From JBBQVS01 sp038211295 (GTDB lineage: Bacteria > Chloroflexota > Ktedonobacteria > Ktedonobacterales > Ktedonobacteraceae), in NCBI GenBank assembly GCA_038211295.1, contig JBBQVS010000001.1:85989-149988 (forward strand): a stretch of DNA of 64,000 bases. Reading direction: 5' to 3'. A model generated the notes under the pieces. The model was not told where the DNA came from, did no database searches, and saw only the letters and a program-made list of their open reading frames with translations. This document shows positions 51,622 through 60,220 of the stretch, one piece after another; within the stretch, counting starts at the first letter, position 1, and each line of letters opens with the position of its first letter. Made by a program: the position numbers and the translations under genes.

Positions 51622-52710
51622 TTAGATGATTGGCATAAGTGAATGCGCGAGATTCATGCCAAGAACAAGCACAAGGGCGAGGCCAAAGTAAGCCAGACCG
51701 AGCGTGATGCGTGTTCCCATAGGCACATCGTAGTACGCCTTCGACTCCGGCGTATTCTCTCTGCCACGCGACCAAAGTTGCGTCGCGGCAATAAAGATGA
51801 AGAATAGCAGAAAAATTGAGAAGCTTCCAGTAAGCCAGAGCCAAATCTGATAAATCAACAGGCCCGCGAAGCCAAGTATCCAGATGCGTCGGTCAATCGC
51901 CGCAAGCACACGTCCACCATCGAAAGGTACAATCGGAACCAAGTTGAACAGGTTGATGAAGAAACCAAAGTAGGCAAGCGGCGCCCAGATCGTGCGCGTA
52001 TGCGCTGTCAGTAACGCAAATACAAGACACACAGAGGCCGCGATAGCACCCGCGATTGGCCCAGCGATACCGACCTCCGCCTCATCTTTCGCATTCGCCG
52101 GCATCTGACGCATTGTAACCGCTGCGCCCAGCATGGGAATGAAGATTAGCCCACCAACGGGAATACCTTTCAGCTTCATCACCAACGCATGACCCATCTC
52201 ATGAATAAACAGGGACGCGACAATGCCAACGGCAAACTGCCACCCGAAGAACAGCGAATAGAGCACAATCGAGACCGCCGCCGAGATAAGCGCGGGCGCG
52301 AATTTCACCAGAAAGATCAAGCCCTTGAACTTGAGCAGCAGTCCACCAATTGTTACCGCAAGACCGCCAAGTCCGGCTAAACCTCTACGCTTCTGAGAAC
52401 CATTTGTCTGCTCAGAAGAAGTCTCTTCGCGTTGCCCCATAGGAGCATCGAGAGGATAGCCACTTTCACCAGCCGAACCGTTGTACAGGACTGGAGGCAC
52501 CTCGGCAGACATGCCTTCTGCTACGACTGGGGCGTACTCATGGTACTCTACTGGTTGCGTCGTGTAGCCAACATACGGGTCAAAAGGTTGTTCGGCTTGA
52601 GTAGAATGAGACTCCTGTTGATAATAGGTTGGGTCAGCGTAGTCCGTCTCTTGTGGAACCGCACCATACTCTGAAAAGTTGTTAGTATCGCGATACACAG
52701 TATGCCTCAA
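51622..52710 (-). CDS. site-2-protease-like M50 membrane metalloprotease
   Basis: A 362-aa membrane protein. A disordered, Gln/Glu/Pro-rich N-terminus of about 110 residues precedes the membrane core. The zinc motif HEMGH sits in SLFIHEMGHALVMKLKG (about 166-182), and the third ligand is the Asp in NLFNLVPIVPFDGGRVLAAI (about 247-266). About six to seven hydrophobic segments are present. S2P-family proteases cut membrane-embedded regulators, for instance anti-sigma factors. No PDZ domain is present and no partner is adjacent, so the substrate is unknown. The frame begins directly with MRHTVYRDT; start moderately supported. Confidence 0.9.
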   Translation of the reverse strand: MRHTVYRDTNNFSEYGAVPQETDYADPTYYQQESHSTQAEQPFDPYVGYTTQPVEYHEYAPVVAEGMSAEVPPVLYNGSAGESGYPLDAPMGQREETSSEQTNGSQKRRGLAGLGGLAVTIGGLLLKFKGLIFLVKFAPALISAAVSIVLYSLFFGWQFAVGIVASLFIHEMGHALVMKLKGIPVGGLIFIPMLGAAVTMRQMPANAKDEAEVGIAGPIAGAIAASVCLVFALLTAHTRTIWAPLAYFGFFINLFNLVPIVPFDGGRVLAAIDRRIWILGFAGLLIYQIWLWLTGSFSIFLLFFIFIAATQLWSRGRENTPESKAYYDVPMGTRITLGLAYFGLALVLVLGMNLAHSLMPII

Positions 52711-52822
52711 TTCTGGAAAAGTGGAATATCATCCTCTTTTTGTAGTATTTTCTTTATCCATATCTATACGCTAAAACACTGTACGCGGTTCGGGTATTCC
52801 ACTCTCCTGTGACGATGTTCCC

Positions 52823-54064
52823 CTATTCGGGCTTGATCGTCCCTTCAAGAAAACGCCGTAATAGGTTAAGCACCGCGAGCACCGCCAATCGCTTATTGTC
52901 TTCACGGCTTGTACTTCGTCCCGCGCTTTTAGCCGTTACCACACCAATTGGCCCCTCAACAGCCATATACATAGTACCAACAGGCTTTCCCTCCTGCATG
53001 TCTGGGCCAGCCACACCTGTGATACTCATACCAAAATCGGTTCCAAGCGATATCCGTATCGCGTGTGCCATCGCCAGTGCGGTCTGCTCACTTACAGCAC
53101 CATGTTGTTCCAAGATTTCTTTCGGCACACCCATCTGTGCTTTAAAGTTTGTGCTATAGGAAACAACACCTCCAATGAAATGCTTTGAACTACTCTTCAC
53201 GTCTGTAATCGTACTTGAAAGAAGACCACCTGTAAGCGACTCCATCACGCTCAGCGTCTGACCGCGTGCCTGCAATATATCCCCGATTACGCTCGCAAGT
53301 GTGTCTTTGTTCGTGCCAAATACGGTGCTTCCCAGCACCTCGCGCACCTTCGCATCCATGGCGTCAACCTGTTGTGTCGCCTCTGCTGTGGTCGCTGCCT
53401 TCGCGGTGACACGCACATCGATAGCATCGTTTTTCGCGTAGGTTGCCAGGGTCGGATTTGTGTTATGTATCAACGCGCCCAGCTTTTCCTCGACCATTGA
53501 CTCGCCAACACCCGCGACACGCAAAATGCGCGTAAAGATTACGCTGCCAGTCGTGGAGCCGAGGCGCGGGACAACCTCGTTTTCCCACATGCGGTACATC
53601 TCGCGTGGCACGCCGGGCATGGCCACAATGATATGATTATCCTTCTCAACCCACCAGCCGGGAGCCGTGCCAACCGGATTGGGAATGGCCTGTGCCGAGG
53701 GTATAAGTGTCGCTTGCTTGACGTTGCGCTCCGGCATCTTCGCTTTCATGTATGAAAATTTCGCGCGTAGGTCTGCTTCCAGTGATGAATCAACCTGCAT
53801 AGTCTCGCCAAGCAACGCGCTAATGGATTCACGAGCCAGATCATCCTCTGTTGGGCCAAGTCCGCCAGTCATAATAATCAGGTCAGCGCGTTGCCATGCC
53901 CGTTGGAGCGTCTCTACAATGCGTCCCTGATTGTCTCCCACCTGGGAGACAAAATAGAGATCGATGCCCAGCGTGGGCAAGCTCTGGGCTAGATAAGTCG
54001 CATTGGTATCGGTAATGTGACCCAGCAGTAGTTCAGTGCCACATGAAAGTATCTCAGCACGCAT
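52823..54064 (-). CDS. cinA: CinA-family protein (molybdopterin-like and nicotinamide-nucleotide amidase domains)
   Basis: A 413-aa two-domain protein. The N-terminal COG1058 domain starts MRAEILSCGTELLLGHITD and contains MTGGLGPTEDDLARE. The C-terminal amidase domain contains TLSVMESLTGGLLSSTITDV, GGVVSYSTNFK and SITGVAGPD. CinA hydrolyses ADP-ribose-type compounds and deamidates nicotinamide mononucleotide in NAD recycling; in some Gram-positives it is tied to competence. The frame is open from 54130, but ATG at 54064 has GGGAGAG 7-8 nt upstream and matches the conserved start. It is divergent from nrdJ, sharing the upstream region with the NrdR-like boxes. Confidence 0.94.
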   Translation of the reverse strand: MRAEILSCGTELLLGHITDTNATYLAQSLPTLGIDLYFVSQVGDNQGRIVETLQRAWQRADLIIMTGGLGPTEDDLARESISALLGETMQVDSSLEADLRAKFSYMKAKMPERNVKQATLIPSAQAIPNPVGTAPGWWVEKDNHIIVAMPGVPREMYRMWENEVVPRLGSTTGSVIFTRILRVAGVGESMVEEKLGALIHNTNPTLATYAKNDAIDVRVTAKAATTAEATQQVDAMDAKVREVLGSTVFGTNKDTLASVIGDILQARGQTLSVMESLTGGLLSSTITDVKSSSKHFIGGVVSYSTNFKAQMGVPKEILEQHGAVSEQTALAMAHAIRISLGTDFGMSITGVAGPDMQEGKPVGTMYMAVEGPIGVVTAKSAGRSTSREDNKRLAVLAVLNLLRRFLEGTIKPE

Positions 54065-54168
54065 GAAGTCTCTCCCACAAAAAAGCTCACAAGAGCCTCC
54101 TAAAGCACAGACAAGCAGAGAAGGACACACTGCTCATAGTAGTCCTATTCTATCACACCTGCCATAAC

Positions 54169-54214
54169 ATCAACATCTTGTGTTAAACCCAGACAAAAAT
54201 CAACATGTTGTGCC
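54169..54214. promoter_or_regulatory. tandem NrdR-like boxes upstream of nrdJ
   Basis: Two 16-mers, CATCAACATCTTGTGT (54169-54184) and AATCAACATGTTGTGC (54199-54214), match every strongly conserved position of the NrdR consensus acaCwAtATaTwGtgt (C, A, A, T, T, G). Their centres are 30 bp apart, about three helical turns, close to the usual 31-32. They lie just upstream of the nrdJ -35 element. Confidence 0.7.
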
Positions 54215-54222
54215 AAAAGGGT

Positions 54223-54250
54223 TGTAATTCTCGTTTGTTCCGAGTATACT
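54223..54250 (+). promoter_or_regulatory. probable nrdJ promoter
   Basis: TTGTAA (54223-54228), a 16-nt spacer, TATACT (54245-54250), about 97 nt before the nrdJ ATG. No cobalamin riboswitch is recognised in the leader. Confidence 0.6.
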
Positions 54251-54346
54251 GTGTTGAGTGAGGACAAAAAGAAGAACATTCTTTCCTGCCGCACCATTTA
54301 TTTCACGCTTGTAGTTTGTCCATAGGAAGAGAAGGAGCTATCACCA

Positions 54347-57300
54347 ATGCTGGAGCAGCAAAAGCGTCCCGCCGACGATACGTCGAAGGTTGACGCACAG
54401 AGTATGACACAGCTTGAAGGAATCCGCAATAAGGTATTCATAGATAGATATTCGTTAAAAGACGCCAGTGGAACCGCGTTAGAGTTGTACCCCGAACAGA
54501 CGTGGGCGCGTGTGGCCCGCGGCATCGCGGCGGTTGAGCAAACAGAAGAGAAACGCGCCTACTGGGAAAAGCGTTTCTACGAAGTGCTCACGAACTTTCA
54601 GTTCGTCCCCGGTGGACGCATCCTCGCCGGTGCCGGCTCCGGTCATCAAGTCACATTTTATAACTGCTTCGGTGGCAATACACCGATTCATACACGACAG
54701 GGCATCGTTCCCATTAGTACCCTGCAAGGAAATCATGAAGTTCTCAGCCAGGGCGGAGTCTACCGGACAGCATTTTTTAAGAGCTATGGTCAGCAACAAT
54801 TATGGCAGGTCACACTCGCCAATGGCACAATTATATACGCAACCGCTGAACACCAATGGGTCGCGAACAAAGAAAAAGGGGGAACGGAACGTGTTTTCAC
54901 TCGTGACCTCGCAGGTCGCAACATTCCCATCAATGCTCGTCCCGCTCCCGAATATAGTGAAGACTTTGCTGAAGGTGTGCGACATGGTATCGTTTATGGC
55001 GATGGCACCACACAATATGGCAAAGCACATGTTTGTCTTTTTGGCGAGAAAGAAGAACTTGCCAGCTGGTTCGGTTCGTATGAGACGAAAGAAAGCGGCG
55101 GTACAGTCGCAACAAAAGAGCATGTTCGTGTTCAAGCTCTTCCCTCTGAGTGGAAAACATTACCAGTTTCCGACGCATCACCAGCACACTGGCGCGGCTT
55201 TATCGCTGGCTTAATCGCAACTGCTGGACATGTCGATGAACGCGGCTCTGTTGCTATTTATAACAGAGATGCACACACTCTGGCGAAAATTGCAGAAGGT
55301 ATGGCAGTTGCAGGTCTGGTTTCATCAGGCATCACTATTACCCGCGAACTTTCACCATTCAACGGGGAAGTTAAACCTGTCTATTGTCTACAGCTTATCA
55401 AAGCAACACTCACATCACGCGATATTCTCAAGCCACAGCATCTCAAAAACTTTACACAATCTCCAAAGGCTCGTACAGGTTCTATGCGTGTAGCTTCTGT
55501 TTGTCCAACGGAGCGTTTTGAAGAGGTGTTTTGCTGTGTTGAGCCAGAAACGCACACAATCACCATCAGTCATGGATACCTAACAGGTCAGTGTTACGTC
55601 ATACCAAGCCCAGAGGATAGCCGTCAGGGTATTCTTGATAATCTCAAACTTATGACGGAGATCATGGCACGCGGGGGTGGCGTTGGTATCAACCTCTCGT
55701 CACTACGACCTCGTGGCTCATACATCAAAACTGTCAACGGCACAGCGTCGGGACCTTGCTCATGGGCGCAATTGTACTCGGTAGCAACAGGTGATGTAAT
55801 TCAGCAAGGTGGATCCAGAAGAGGCGCGTTAATGATTATGCTGGACGACACACATCCTGATGTAGAGGAGTTCATTACCGCCAAGCGCACCGCTGGCAAA
55901 ATCGAACACGCGAACCTCTCTGTTGCCATCTCTGACAAGTTTATGGCAGCCGTCAAGGACGATGCCAAATGGGACTTACTCTGGCAGGGCGAAGTCAAAA
56001 AGACAATCCGCGCCCGCGACCTGTGGGATTTGATCTGTAAGTCCGCATGGGAGTCGGCAGAGCCAGGCATGGTGTTCATTGACCGCTATAATACGGAGTC
56101 GAACACCTGGTACTATGAGAACATACGCTGTGTGAACCCGTGTGTTACTGGTGATACGCTCATCTACACTGATAGCGGCTTACTTCCCGCAAGCGAGTTG
56201 GCAGAGCTTGGCACACCCATTACGGTAGCATCGCCAAATGGCGAAGGTGTAGCGATGCGCCAAGCGAGTCATGTATTCTCAACAGGCGTCAAACCTGTCT
56301 ATCGTTTACAGACTACAGAAGGCTATACTGTTCGACTTACTTGTGACCATAAGGTACTGACAGGTACAGGATGGAAAGAGGCAGGAGACCTTGTAACTGG
56401 TGAAAAACTTGTACTACTTAATGGTGAAGGTGGCTTTGGAAATACGGGCAATGAAGACTTAGGCAGAGTAATAGGATGGCTTGTTGGTGATGGCTATCTC
56501 AATACAAAGCACGAGGGGAGTGTAGTACTCCCATTTTGGGGGAGCGAACAAGCTATCGCACCGCATTTTGCAGAATCGGTTAATCGCCTTGTCGCAGGAC
56601 CAGAAGTCAATCAGCGACAGCGACAATATACCGTAGGCACACAAGCTGTTGCAGAGCGTAACGAGACGCTTGTTGAGTCGGCGCGACTTATGCAACGTAT
56701 AGACCCTGAACTGCTGACAAACAAGCTTCAAGTTCCTCCAACGGTATTCCGTGGCTCTCAAGGGATGCAAAAAGGCTTCCTCTCAGCGCTCTTTACAGCA
56801 GATGGTTCAGTGCAAGGTACTATAGAGAAAAGCGTTTCTATCCGTTTGACATCGGTCAGTCAGGAATTGCTTGAAGGCGTTCAGCGTTTGCTGTTGAACT
56901 TTGGTATTGCCTCTCATATCTATAAAAATCGTCGTGAAGCTGGTACGAGAGACCTGCCAAATGGCAAAGGCGGAACGGCCTCCTACGAGTGTCAGACATA
57001 TCATGATCTCATGATTTCACGCAGTAACTTACGTCCATTTGCACAACAGATTGGCTTTCTTACAAATGAGAAACAGAGCAAACTCGAAGAGGCTCTCCCG
57101 TTATTCAAGCGTGTGCCATACCAAGAAGACTTCCTGGCAACATTTGAAAGTCTGGTGCCCGATGGCGAAGAAATGGTCTATGACCTTACCGAACCAGTAG
57201 CGCATCAATTTGTTGGGAACGGGCTTACTTTACATAACTGCGGCGAGCAAGGACTGCCGCCTTACGGTGTTTGCAATTTAGGGGCATTGAATTTATCATC

Positions 57301-58735
57301 TTTCGTGCATAGCGGGCAAATGAATTGGTCACATCTTGCGGACATGAGCAAGGTAGCAATGCGCTTCCTTGACAACGTGGTTGACGCGAACGAATACTTC
57401 ATCAAGGAAAACGAAGAAGCCCAGATGGGAACGCGGCGTACCGGACTTGGCACAATGGGACTTGCCGACGCGCTCATCAAGATGAAGGTCGCCTATGGGA
57501 GCGAGGAGTCATTGCCAATCATCGAGCGCATCTACGCTACGATTCGCGACGCATCCTATGAAGCTTCGGCGGACAACGCCGCCGAAAAGGGCGCGTTCCC
57601 GATGTTTGACCGCGAGAAATACATGCAGGGACGCTTCATTCAACGCTTGCCCAGACCAATACAGGACAAAATCAAACAGCAGGGCATTCGTAACGCGGTT
57701 CTGCTCACACAGGCACCAACGGGTACAACAAGCTTGCTCTCCGGCGTCAGCTCTGGTATCGAGCCAGTCTACGACTTCGCGATGATACGCCGTGACCGCA
57801 CAGGCGAGCACATCATGTATCATCCATTATTGCAAGAATGGCGCGACGCTCACCTCGACGAAAAAACGGAGCCAAATTACTTTGTGTCATCGAAAGACCT
57901 GACACCAGAGGAACATGTACGCGTACAGGCAATGGTACAACAATATACCGACTCTAGCATCAGTAAAACAGTGAACGCCCCCAACGAGCACACGGTTGAG
58001 GAAGTCCAAAAGTTGTATCGCCTGGCATATGAGAGCGGATGTAAGGGCATCACCTACTACCGCGATGGTTCGCGTGACGCGGTGCTGACACGCGTCGAGG
58101 ATGAGAAAAAGGCTGCAGAGAAGGCGCATCAGGCCGCCGCGCCAACACCACCGCTCGTTGTCACGATTCACGATGGCGTCAAGCAGCGACCAGCATTGGT
58201 TGAGGGCTACACGCGACAGGTACGCGCACCCGAAGGCAAGATCAATGTCACTATTAATAGTGACATTGATGGGCCATTCGAGGTCTTCGTCAACGTTGGC
58301 AAAGCCGGCAGTGATATCGCGGCACTGGCGGAGGCACTTGGGCGTTTGATCTCGCTCAATCTGCAAATCCTCAGTCCGGTCTCACAATCTGATCGCGCAC
58401 AGGAGATCGCCGACCAGTTACGCAACATTGGCGGCAACCGCTCCGTTGGTTTCGGCCCACATCAAATACGCTCATTGCCCGATGCTGTCGCGCGTGCTCT
58501 GGAACTACACATGGCCTCCCTGCAAACCACGAAAAATGGTATAGCGGAGGTCGCGAAAGCCGAGAAGCACGACACAGACGAACATACCCACGAGCCACAC
58601 ACGGTTGGCTCCGCTCCGATGAGCTTGACACATCTTACTGTAACAGGCAACCTCTGCCCCCAATGTGGTTGTAACACAATGGTTTACGAAGAGGGGTGCC
58701 GCAAGTGCTATAGCTGTGGACATAGCGAATGCTAA
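54347..58735 (+). CDS. nrdJ: adenosylcobalamin-dependent (class II) ribonucleotide reductase with two inteins
   Basis: A 1462-aa precursor that splices to about 787 aa. The extein shows FQFVPGGRILAGAGSG, then (after intein 1) CYVIPSPEDSRQGI, GGGVGINLSSLRPRGS, SGPCSWAQL, the active-site loop NPCGEQGLPPYGVCNLGALN (split by intein 2), APTGTTSLLSGVSSGIEP and a C-terminal zinc ribbon CPQCGCNTMVYEEGCRKCYSC typical of NrdJ. The enzyme makes deoxynucleotides with a B12 radical and works with or without oxygen. Both inteins are in frame and the host residues at each junction are those of an uninterrupted NrdJ. Tandem NrdR-like boxes lie upstream. No other reductase class is in the window, so splicing should be essential if this is the only copy. 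Confidence 0.96.
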   Translation: MLEQQKRPADDTSKVDAQSMTQLEGIRNKVFIDRYSLKDASGTALELYPEQTWARVARGIAAVEQTEEKRAYWEKRFYEVLTNFQFVPGGRILAGAGSGHQVTFYNCFGGNTPIHTRQGIVPISTLQGNHEVLSQGGVYRTAFFKSYGQQQLWQVTLANGTIIYATAEHQWVANKEKGGTERVFTRDLAGRNIPINARPAPEYSEDFAEGVRHGIVYGDGTTQYGKAHVCLFGEKEELASWFGSYETKESGGTVATKEHVRVQALPSEWKTLPVSDASPAHWRGFIAGLIATAGHVDERGSVAIYNRDAHTLAKIAEGMAVAGLVSSGITITRELSPFNGEVKPVYCLQLIKATLTSRDILKPQHLKNFTQSPKARTGSMRVASVCPTERFEEVFCCVEPETHTITISHGYLTGQCYVIPSPEDSRQGILDNLKLMTEIMARGGGVGINLSSLRPRGSYIKTVNGTASGPCSWAQLYSVATGDVIQQGGSRRGALMIMLDDTHPDVEEFITAKRTAGKIEHANLSVAISDKFMAAVKDDAKWDLLWQGEVKKTIRARDLWDLICKSAWESAEPGMVFIDRYNTESNTWYYENIRCVNPCVTGDTLIYTDSGLLPASELAELGTPITVASPNGEGVAMRQASHVFSTGVKPVYRLQTTEGYTVRLTCDHKVLTGTGWKEAGDLVTGEKLVLLNGEGGFGNTGNEDLGRVIGWLVGDGYLNTKHEGSVVLPFWGSEQAIAPHFAESVNRLVAGPEVNQRQRQYTVGTQAVAERNETLVESARLMQRIDPELLTNKLQVPPTVFRGSQGMQKGFLSALFTADGSVQGTIEKSVSIRLTSVSQELLEGVQRLLLNFGIASHIYKNRREAGTRDLPNGKGGTASYECQTYHDLMISRSNLRPFAQQIGFLTNEKQSKLEEALPLFKRVPYQEDFLATFESLVPDGEEMVYDLTEPVAHQFVGNGLTLHNCGEQGLPPYGVCNLGALNLSSFVHSGQMNWSHLADMSKVAMRFLDNVVDANEYFIKENEEAQMGTRRTGLGTMGLADALIKMKVAYGSEESLPIIERIYATIRDASYEASADNAAEKGAFPMFDREKYMQGRFIQRLPRPIQDKIKQQGIRNAVLLTQAPTGTTSLLSGVSSGIEPVYDFAMIRRDRTGEHIMYHPLLQEWRDAHLDEKTEPNYFVSSKDLTPEEHVRVQAMVQQYTDSSISKTVNAPNEHTVEEVQKLYRLAYESGCKGITYYRDGSRDAVLTRVEDEKKAAEKAHQAAAPTPPLVVTIHDGVKQRPALVEGYTRQVRAPEGKINVTINSDIDGPFEVFVNVGKAGSDIAALAEALGRLISLNLQILSPVSQSDRAQEIADQLRNIGGNRSVGFGPHQIRSLPDAVARALELHMASLQTTKNGIAEVAKAEKHDTDEHTHEPHTVGSAPMSLTHLTVTGNLCPQCGCNTMVYEEGCRKCYSCGHSEC
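54665..55591 (+). mobile_element. intein 1 of NrdJ (309 aa, inserted before Cys-Tyr-Val-Ile-Pro)
   Basis: Residues 107-415 interrupt TFYN/CYVIPSPEDS. The first residue is Cys (CFGGNTPIH, block A), block B is TAEHQWVA and the C-terminal block is THTITISHGYLTGQ before host Cys. The last residue is therefore Gln and the penultimate Gly, not the usual His-Asn. Two LAGLIDADG-like motifs are visible, HGIVYGDG and FIAGLIATAG; the second has Ala where the catalytic Asp should be, so the homing endonuclease is probably inactive. Splicing with Gln is known in other inteins; efficient splicing here is inferred. Confidence 0.93.
56141..57238 (+). mobile_element. intein 2 of NrdJ (366 aa, inserted at the NP/CGEQ active-site loop)
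   Basis: Residues 599-964 interrupt NP/CGEQGLPPYGVC, the radical-enzyme active site. It starts CVTGDTLIYTDSG (block A), has block B RLTCDHKVLTG and ends VAHQFVGNGLTLHN (blocks F and G, canonical His-Asn) before host Cys. The LAGLIDADG pair is intact: RVIGWLVGDGYL (about 707-718) and FLSALFTADGSV (about 811-822). It is thus a full, probably active, homing intein, in contrast to intein 1. Before splicing, the catalytic Cys is separated from the rest of the site, so the precursor should be inactive. Confidence 0.95.
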
Positions 58736-58901
58736 AACGGGCATTTTGAAGCAAATACCGATGCTTTTTAAGGTTTGTGAGCATCACACCGGTTGTCATG
58801 CACACAAACCTTCAAACGCTCTCTTACTAAAATCCTACAAAGCTGGTATAGTTCTTGCAGAAGCGCATTTTACCATATTCTACCTGAAAGAGAGAGCTAT
58901 A

Positions 58902-59168
58902 ATGTCACAACAACGCAAACCTCTGTCCCTGTCTGCTATGAGTACGCTATCTCTGTCTCTTCTTATTGGTATGTTTCTTTTCGTGTGGAAATATTTCACA
59001 AAAGCAACGCCTTCAACGAAAGTCACAAAGAACACCGTTGAGACTTCTCCCGAAGATACGCTTGCGTACTGGACAAAGGATAAGATGCGGCGTGCTAAAG
59101 CAATGCCACTTCCCGTGGTTGATGAACACAAACAAGAAAAACCGTCCTCACGTCAAGATAAGGTTTGA
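58902..59168 (+). CDS. small membrane-anchored protein resembling a protease pro-region
   Basis: An 88-aa protein: a short polar head, one membrane segment (about 14-31, MSTLSLSLLIGMFLFVW), then a polar tail. The segment DTLAYWTKDKMRRAKAMPLP recalls the DDSIKHWTRTAMQNATDESI region in the pro-part of the protease encoded just downstream. Its stop overlaps the next gene's ATG by one base. It may be an independent small partner of the protease or the remnant of a duplicated protease gene. The longer frame open from 58665 overlaps the nrdJ end and is not used. Weak AAAGAGAG precedes the ATG. Confidence 0.6.
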   Translation: MSQQRKPLSLSAMSTLSLSLLIGMFLFVWKYFTKATPSTKVTKNTVETSPEDTLAYWTKDKMRRAKAMPLPVVDEHKQEKPSSRQDKV

Positions 59169-60166
59169 TGAAAGAGAAAGCTCTCATGTCGCAATTACAT
59201 CGTTTCATCCTCCACCCTCTGACCGCAAAGTTGTTTCTTCCTATCCTTGCCTGTACCTATATTCTCTACCTTATGATGTATATGAATTTTTTCCCAGCCT
59301 TTCCCGTAACTCCACTTGGCACGATTCGAGATCACCGCGTGACAACAGCACTTGACGATAGCATCAAACACTGGACAAGAACAGCTATGCAGAACGCTAC
59401 GGACGAAAGTATCCCCTCTATTTCTGCACATAGTCAGACACAGGGGAGCACTCCTCAAAACGTGAGCAGGGCCGCGAAGCAAAAGGGGCAACTTCCAAGC
59501 AACAAAAACCTCACTTATCCGCTTTCGACGGTGGGAAAAGTCTTTTTCACCACTGCTTCTGGTCAAGATGCCATGTGTTCTGGTACTGCCATTGTGAGCC
59601 GCAACCATAGCACAGTTGACACGGCGGGTCACTGCCTCTACATGTATGGTGAGTGGGTACACAATCTAGTCTTTTGTCCCCTGTATGAACATGGTAATAC
59701 GCCCTATGGTTGCTGGGCGGCCCGTGATTTAGAGGTTCCTGCCGATTGGATCAACGCGCGACCAAACGACTTTCATCATGACTTTGGTATGGCTATTGTC
59801 GCTCCCAACAGTCAGGGCGACTTAACCACTCTAGTTGGTGGCGCGGGTTGGGCATATAACCAGCCTGCCGATCAACCCTTCTACGCATATGGCTATCCTG
59901 CTGCCTATCCCTTCGATGGCGAAACGATACAATCCTGTACAAGCTCATCCGGCACCATCTGGCCCTTTGGCGGCGGTAACGTGGTCTCCATTCCTTGCAA
60001 TATGACTGGTGGCTCCAGTGGTGGCCCCTGGTTTATTAACAGCAACGGCACACAATATGTCAACGGTCATAACGACTTCATCAGTAGCATTATGCGTGGA
60101 CATATGTTCTCACCCTACTATGATGATACATGGTATGCGCTTTACAACAAGGCGCAACAAGCGTAA
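59168..60166 (+). CDS. membrane-anchored trypsin-like serine protease
   Basis: A 332-aa chymotrypsin-fold (S1, V8-like) protease. One N-terminal membrane segment (about 17-37) is followed by a Thr/Ser/Gln-rich pro-region of about 85 residues. The catalytic domain then shows STVGKVFF, His in DTAGHCLY (about 155), Asp in HHDFGMAIV (about 208) and Ser in TGGSSGGPWF (about 290). Three cysteine pairs are likely disulphides, in line with secretion. The product probably acts outside the cell, released by cleavage after the anchor. Start may instead be ATG at 59186. It overlaps the small upstream gene by one base, suggesting coupling. Confidence 0.92.
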   Translation: MKEKALMSQLHRFILHPLTAKLFLPILACTYILYLMMYMNFFPAFPVTPLGTIRDHRVTTALDDSIKHWTRTAMQNATDESIPSISAHSQTQGSTPQNVSRAAKQKGQLPSNKNLTYPLSTVGKVFFTTASGQDAMCSGTAIVSRNHSTVDTAGHCLYMYGEWVHNLVFCPLYEHGNTPYGCWAARDLEVPADWINARPNDFHHDFGMAIVAPNSQGDLTTLVGGAGWAYNQPADQPFYAYGYPAAYPFDGETIQSCTSSSGTIWPFGGGNVVSIPCNMTGGSSGGPWFINSNGTQYVNGHNDFISSIMRGHMFSPYYDDTWYALYNKAQQA

Positions 60167-60174
60167 ATAAAAAC

Positions 60175-60203
60175 AGAGCATCTGGCGTAGTACCAGATGC
60201 TCT
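60175..60203 (-). terminator. terminator of the quinone oxidoreductase gene
   Basis: A perfect 11-bp stem, AGAGCATCTGG (60175-60185) and CCAGATGCTCT (60193-60203), 17 nt past the minus-strand stop. On that strand it is followed by GTTTTTATTT. It may also slow the convergent protease transcript. Confidence 0.85.
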
Positions 60204-60220
60204 CTATCAAAACAATACCA

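Noticed and set aside
54065..54346. Cobalamin riboswitch before nrdJ
   Set aside because: No B12-box GCCACTG-like core was seen; the tandem NrdR-like boxes explain the repeats there better.
58665..58901. N-terminal extension of the 88-aa small protein gene
   Set aside because: The first 79 codons overlap the nrdJ zinc ribbon in another frame and cross the intergenic region; the membrane-protein start at 58902 is more natural.
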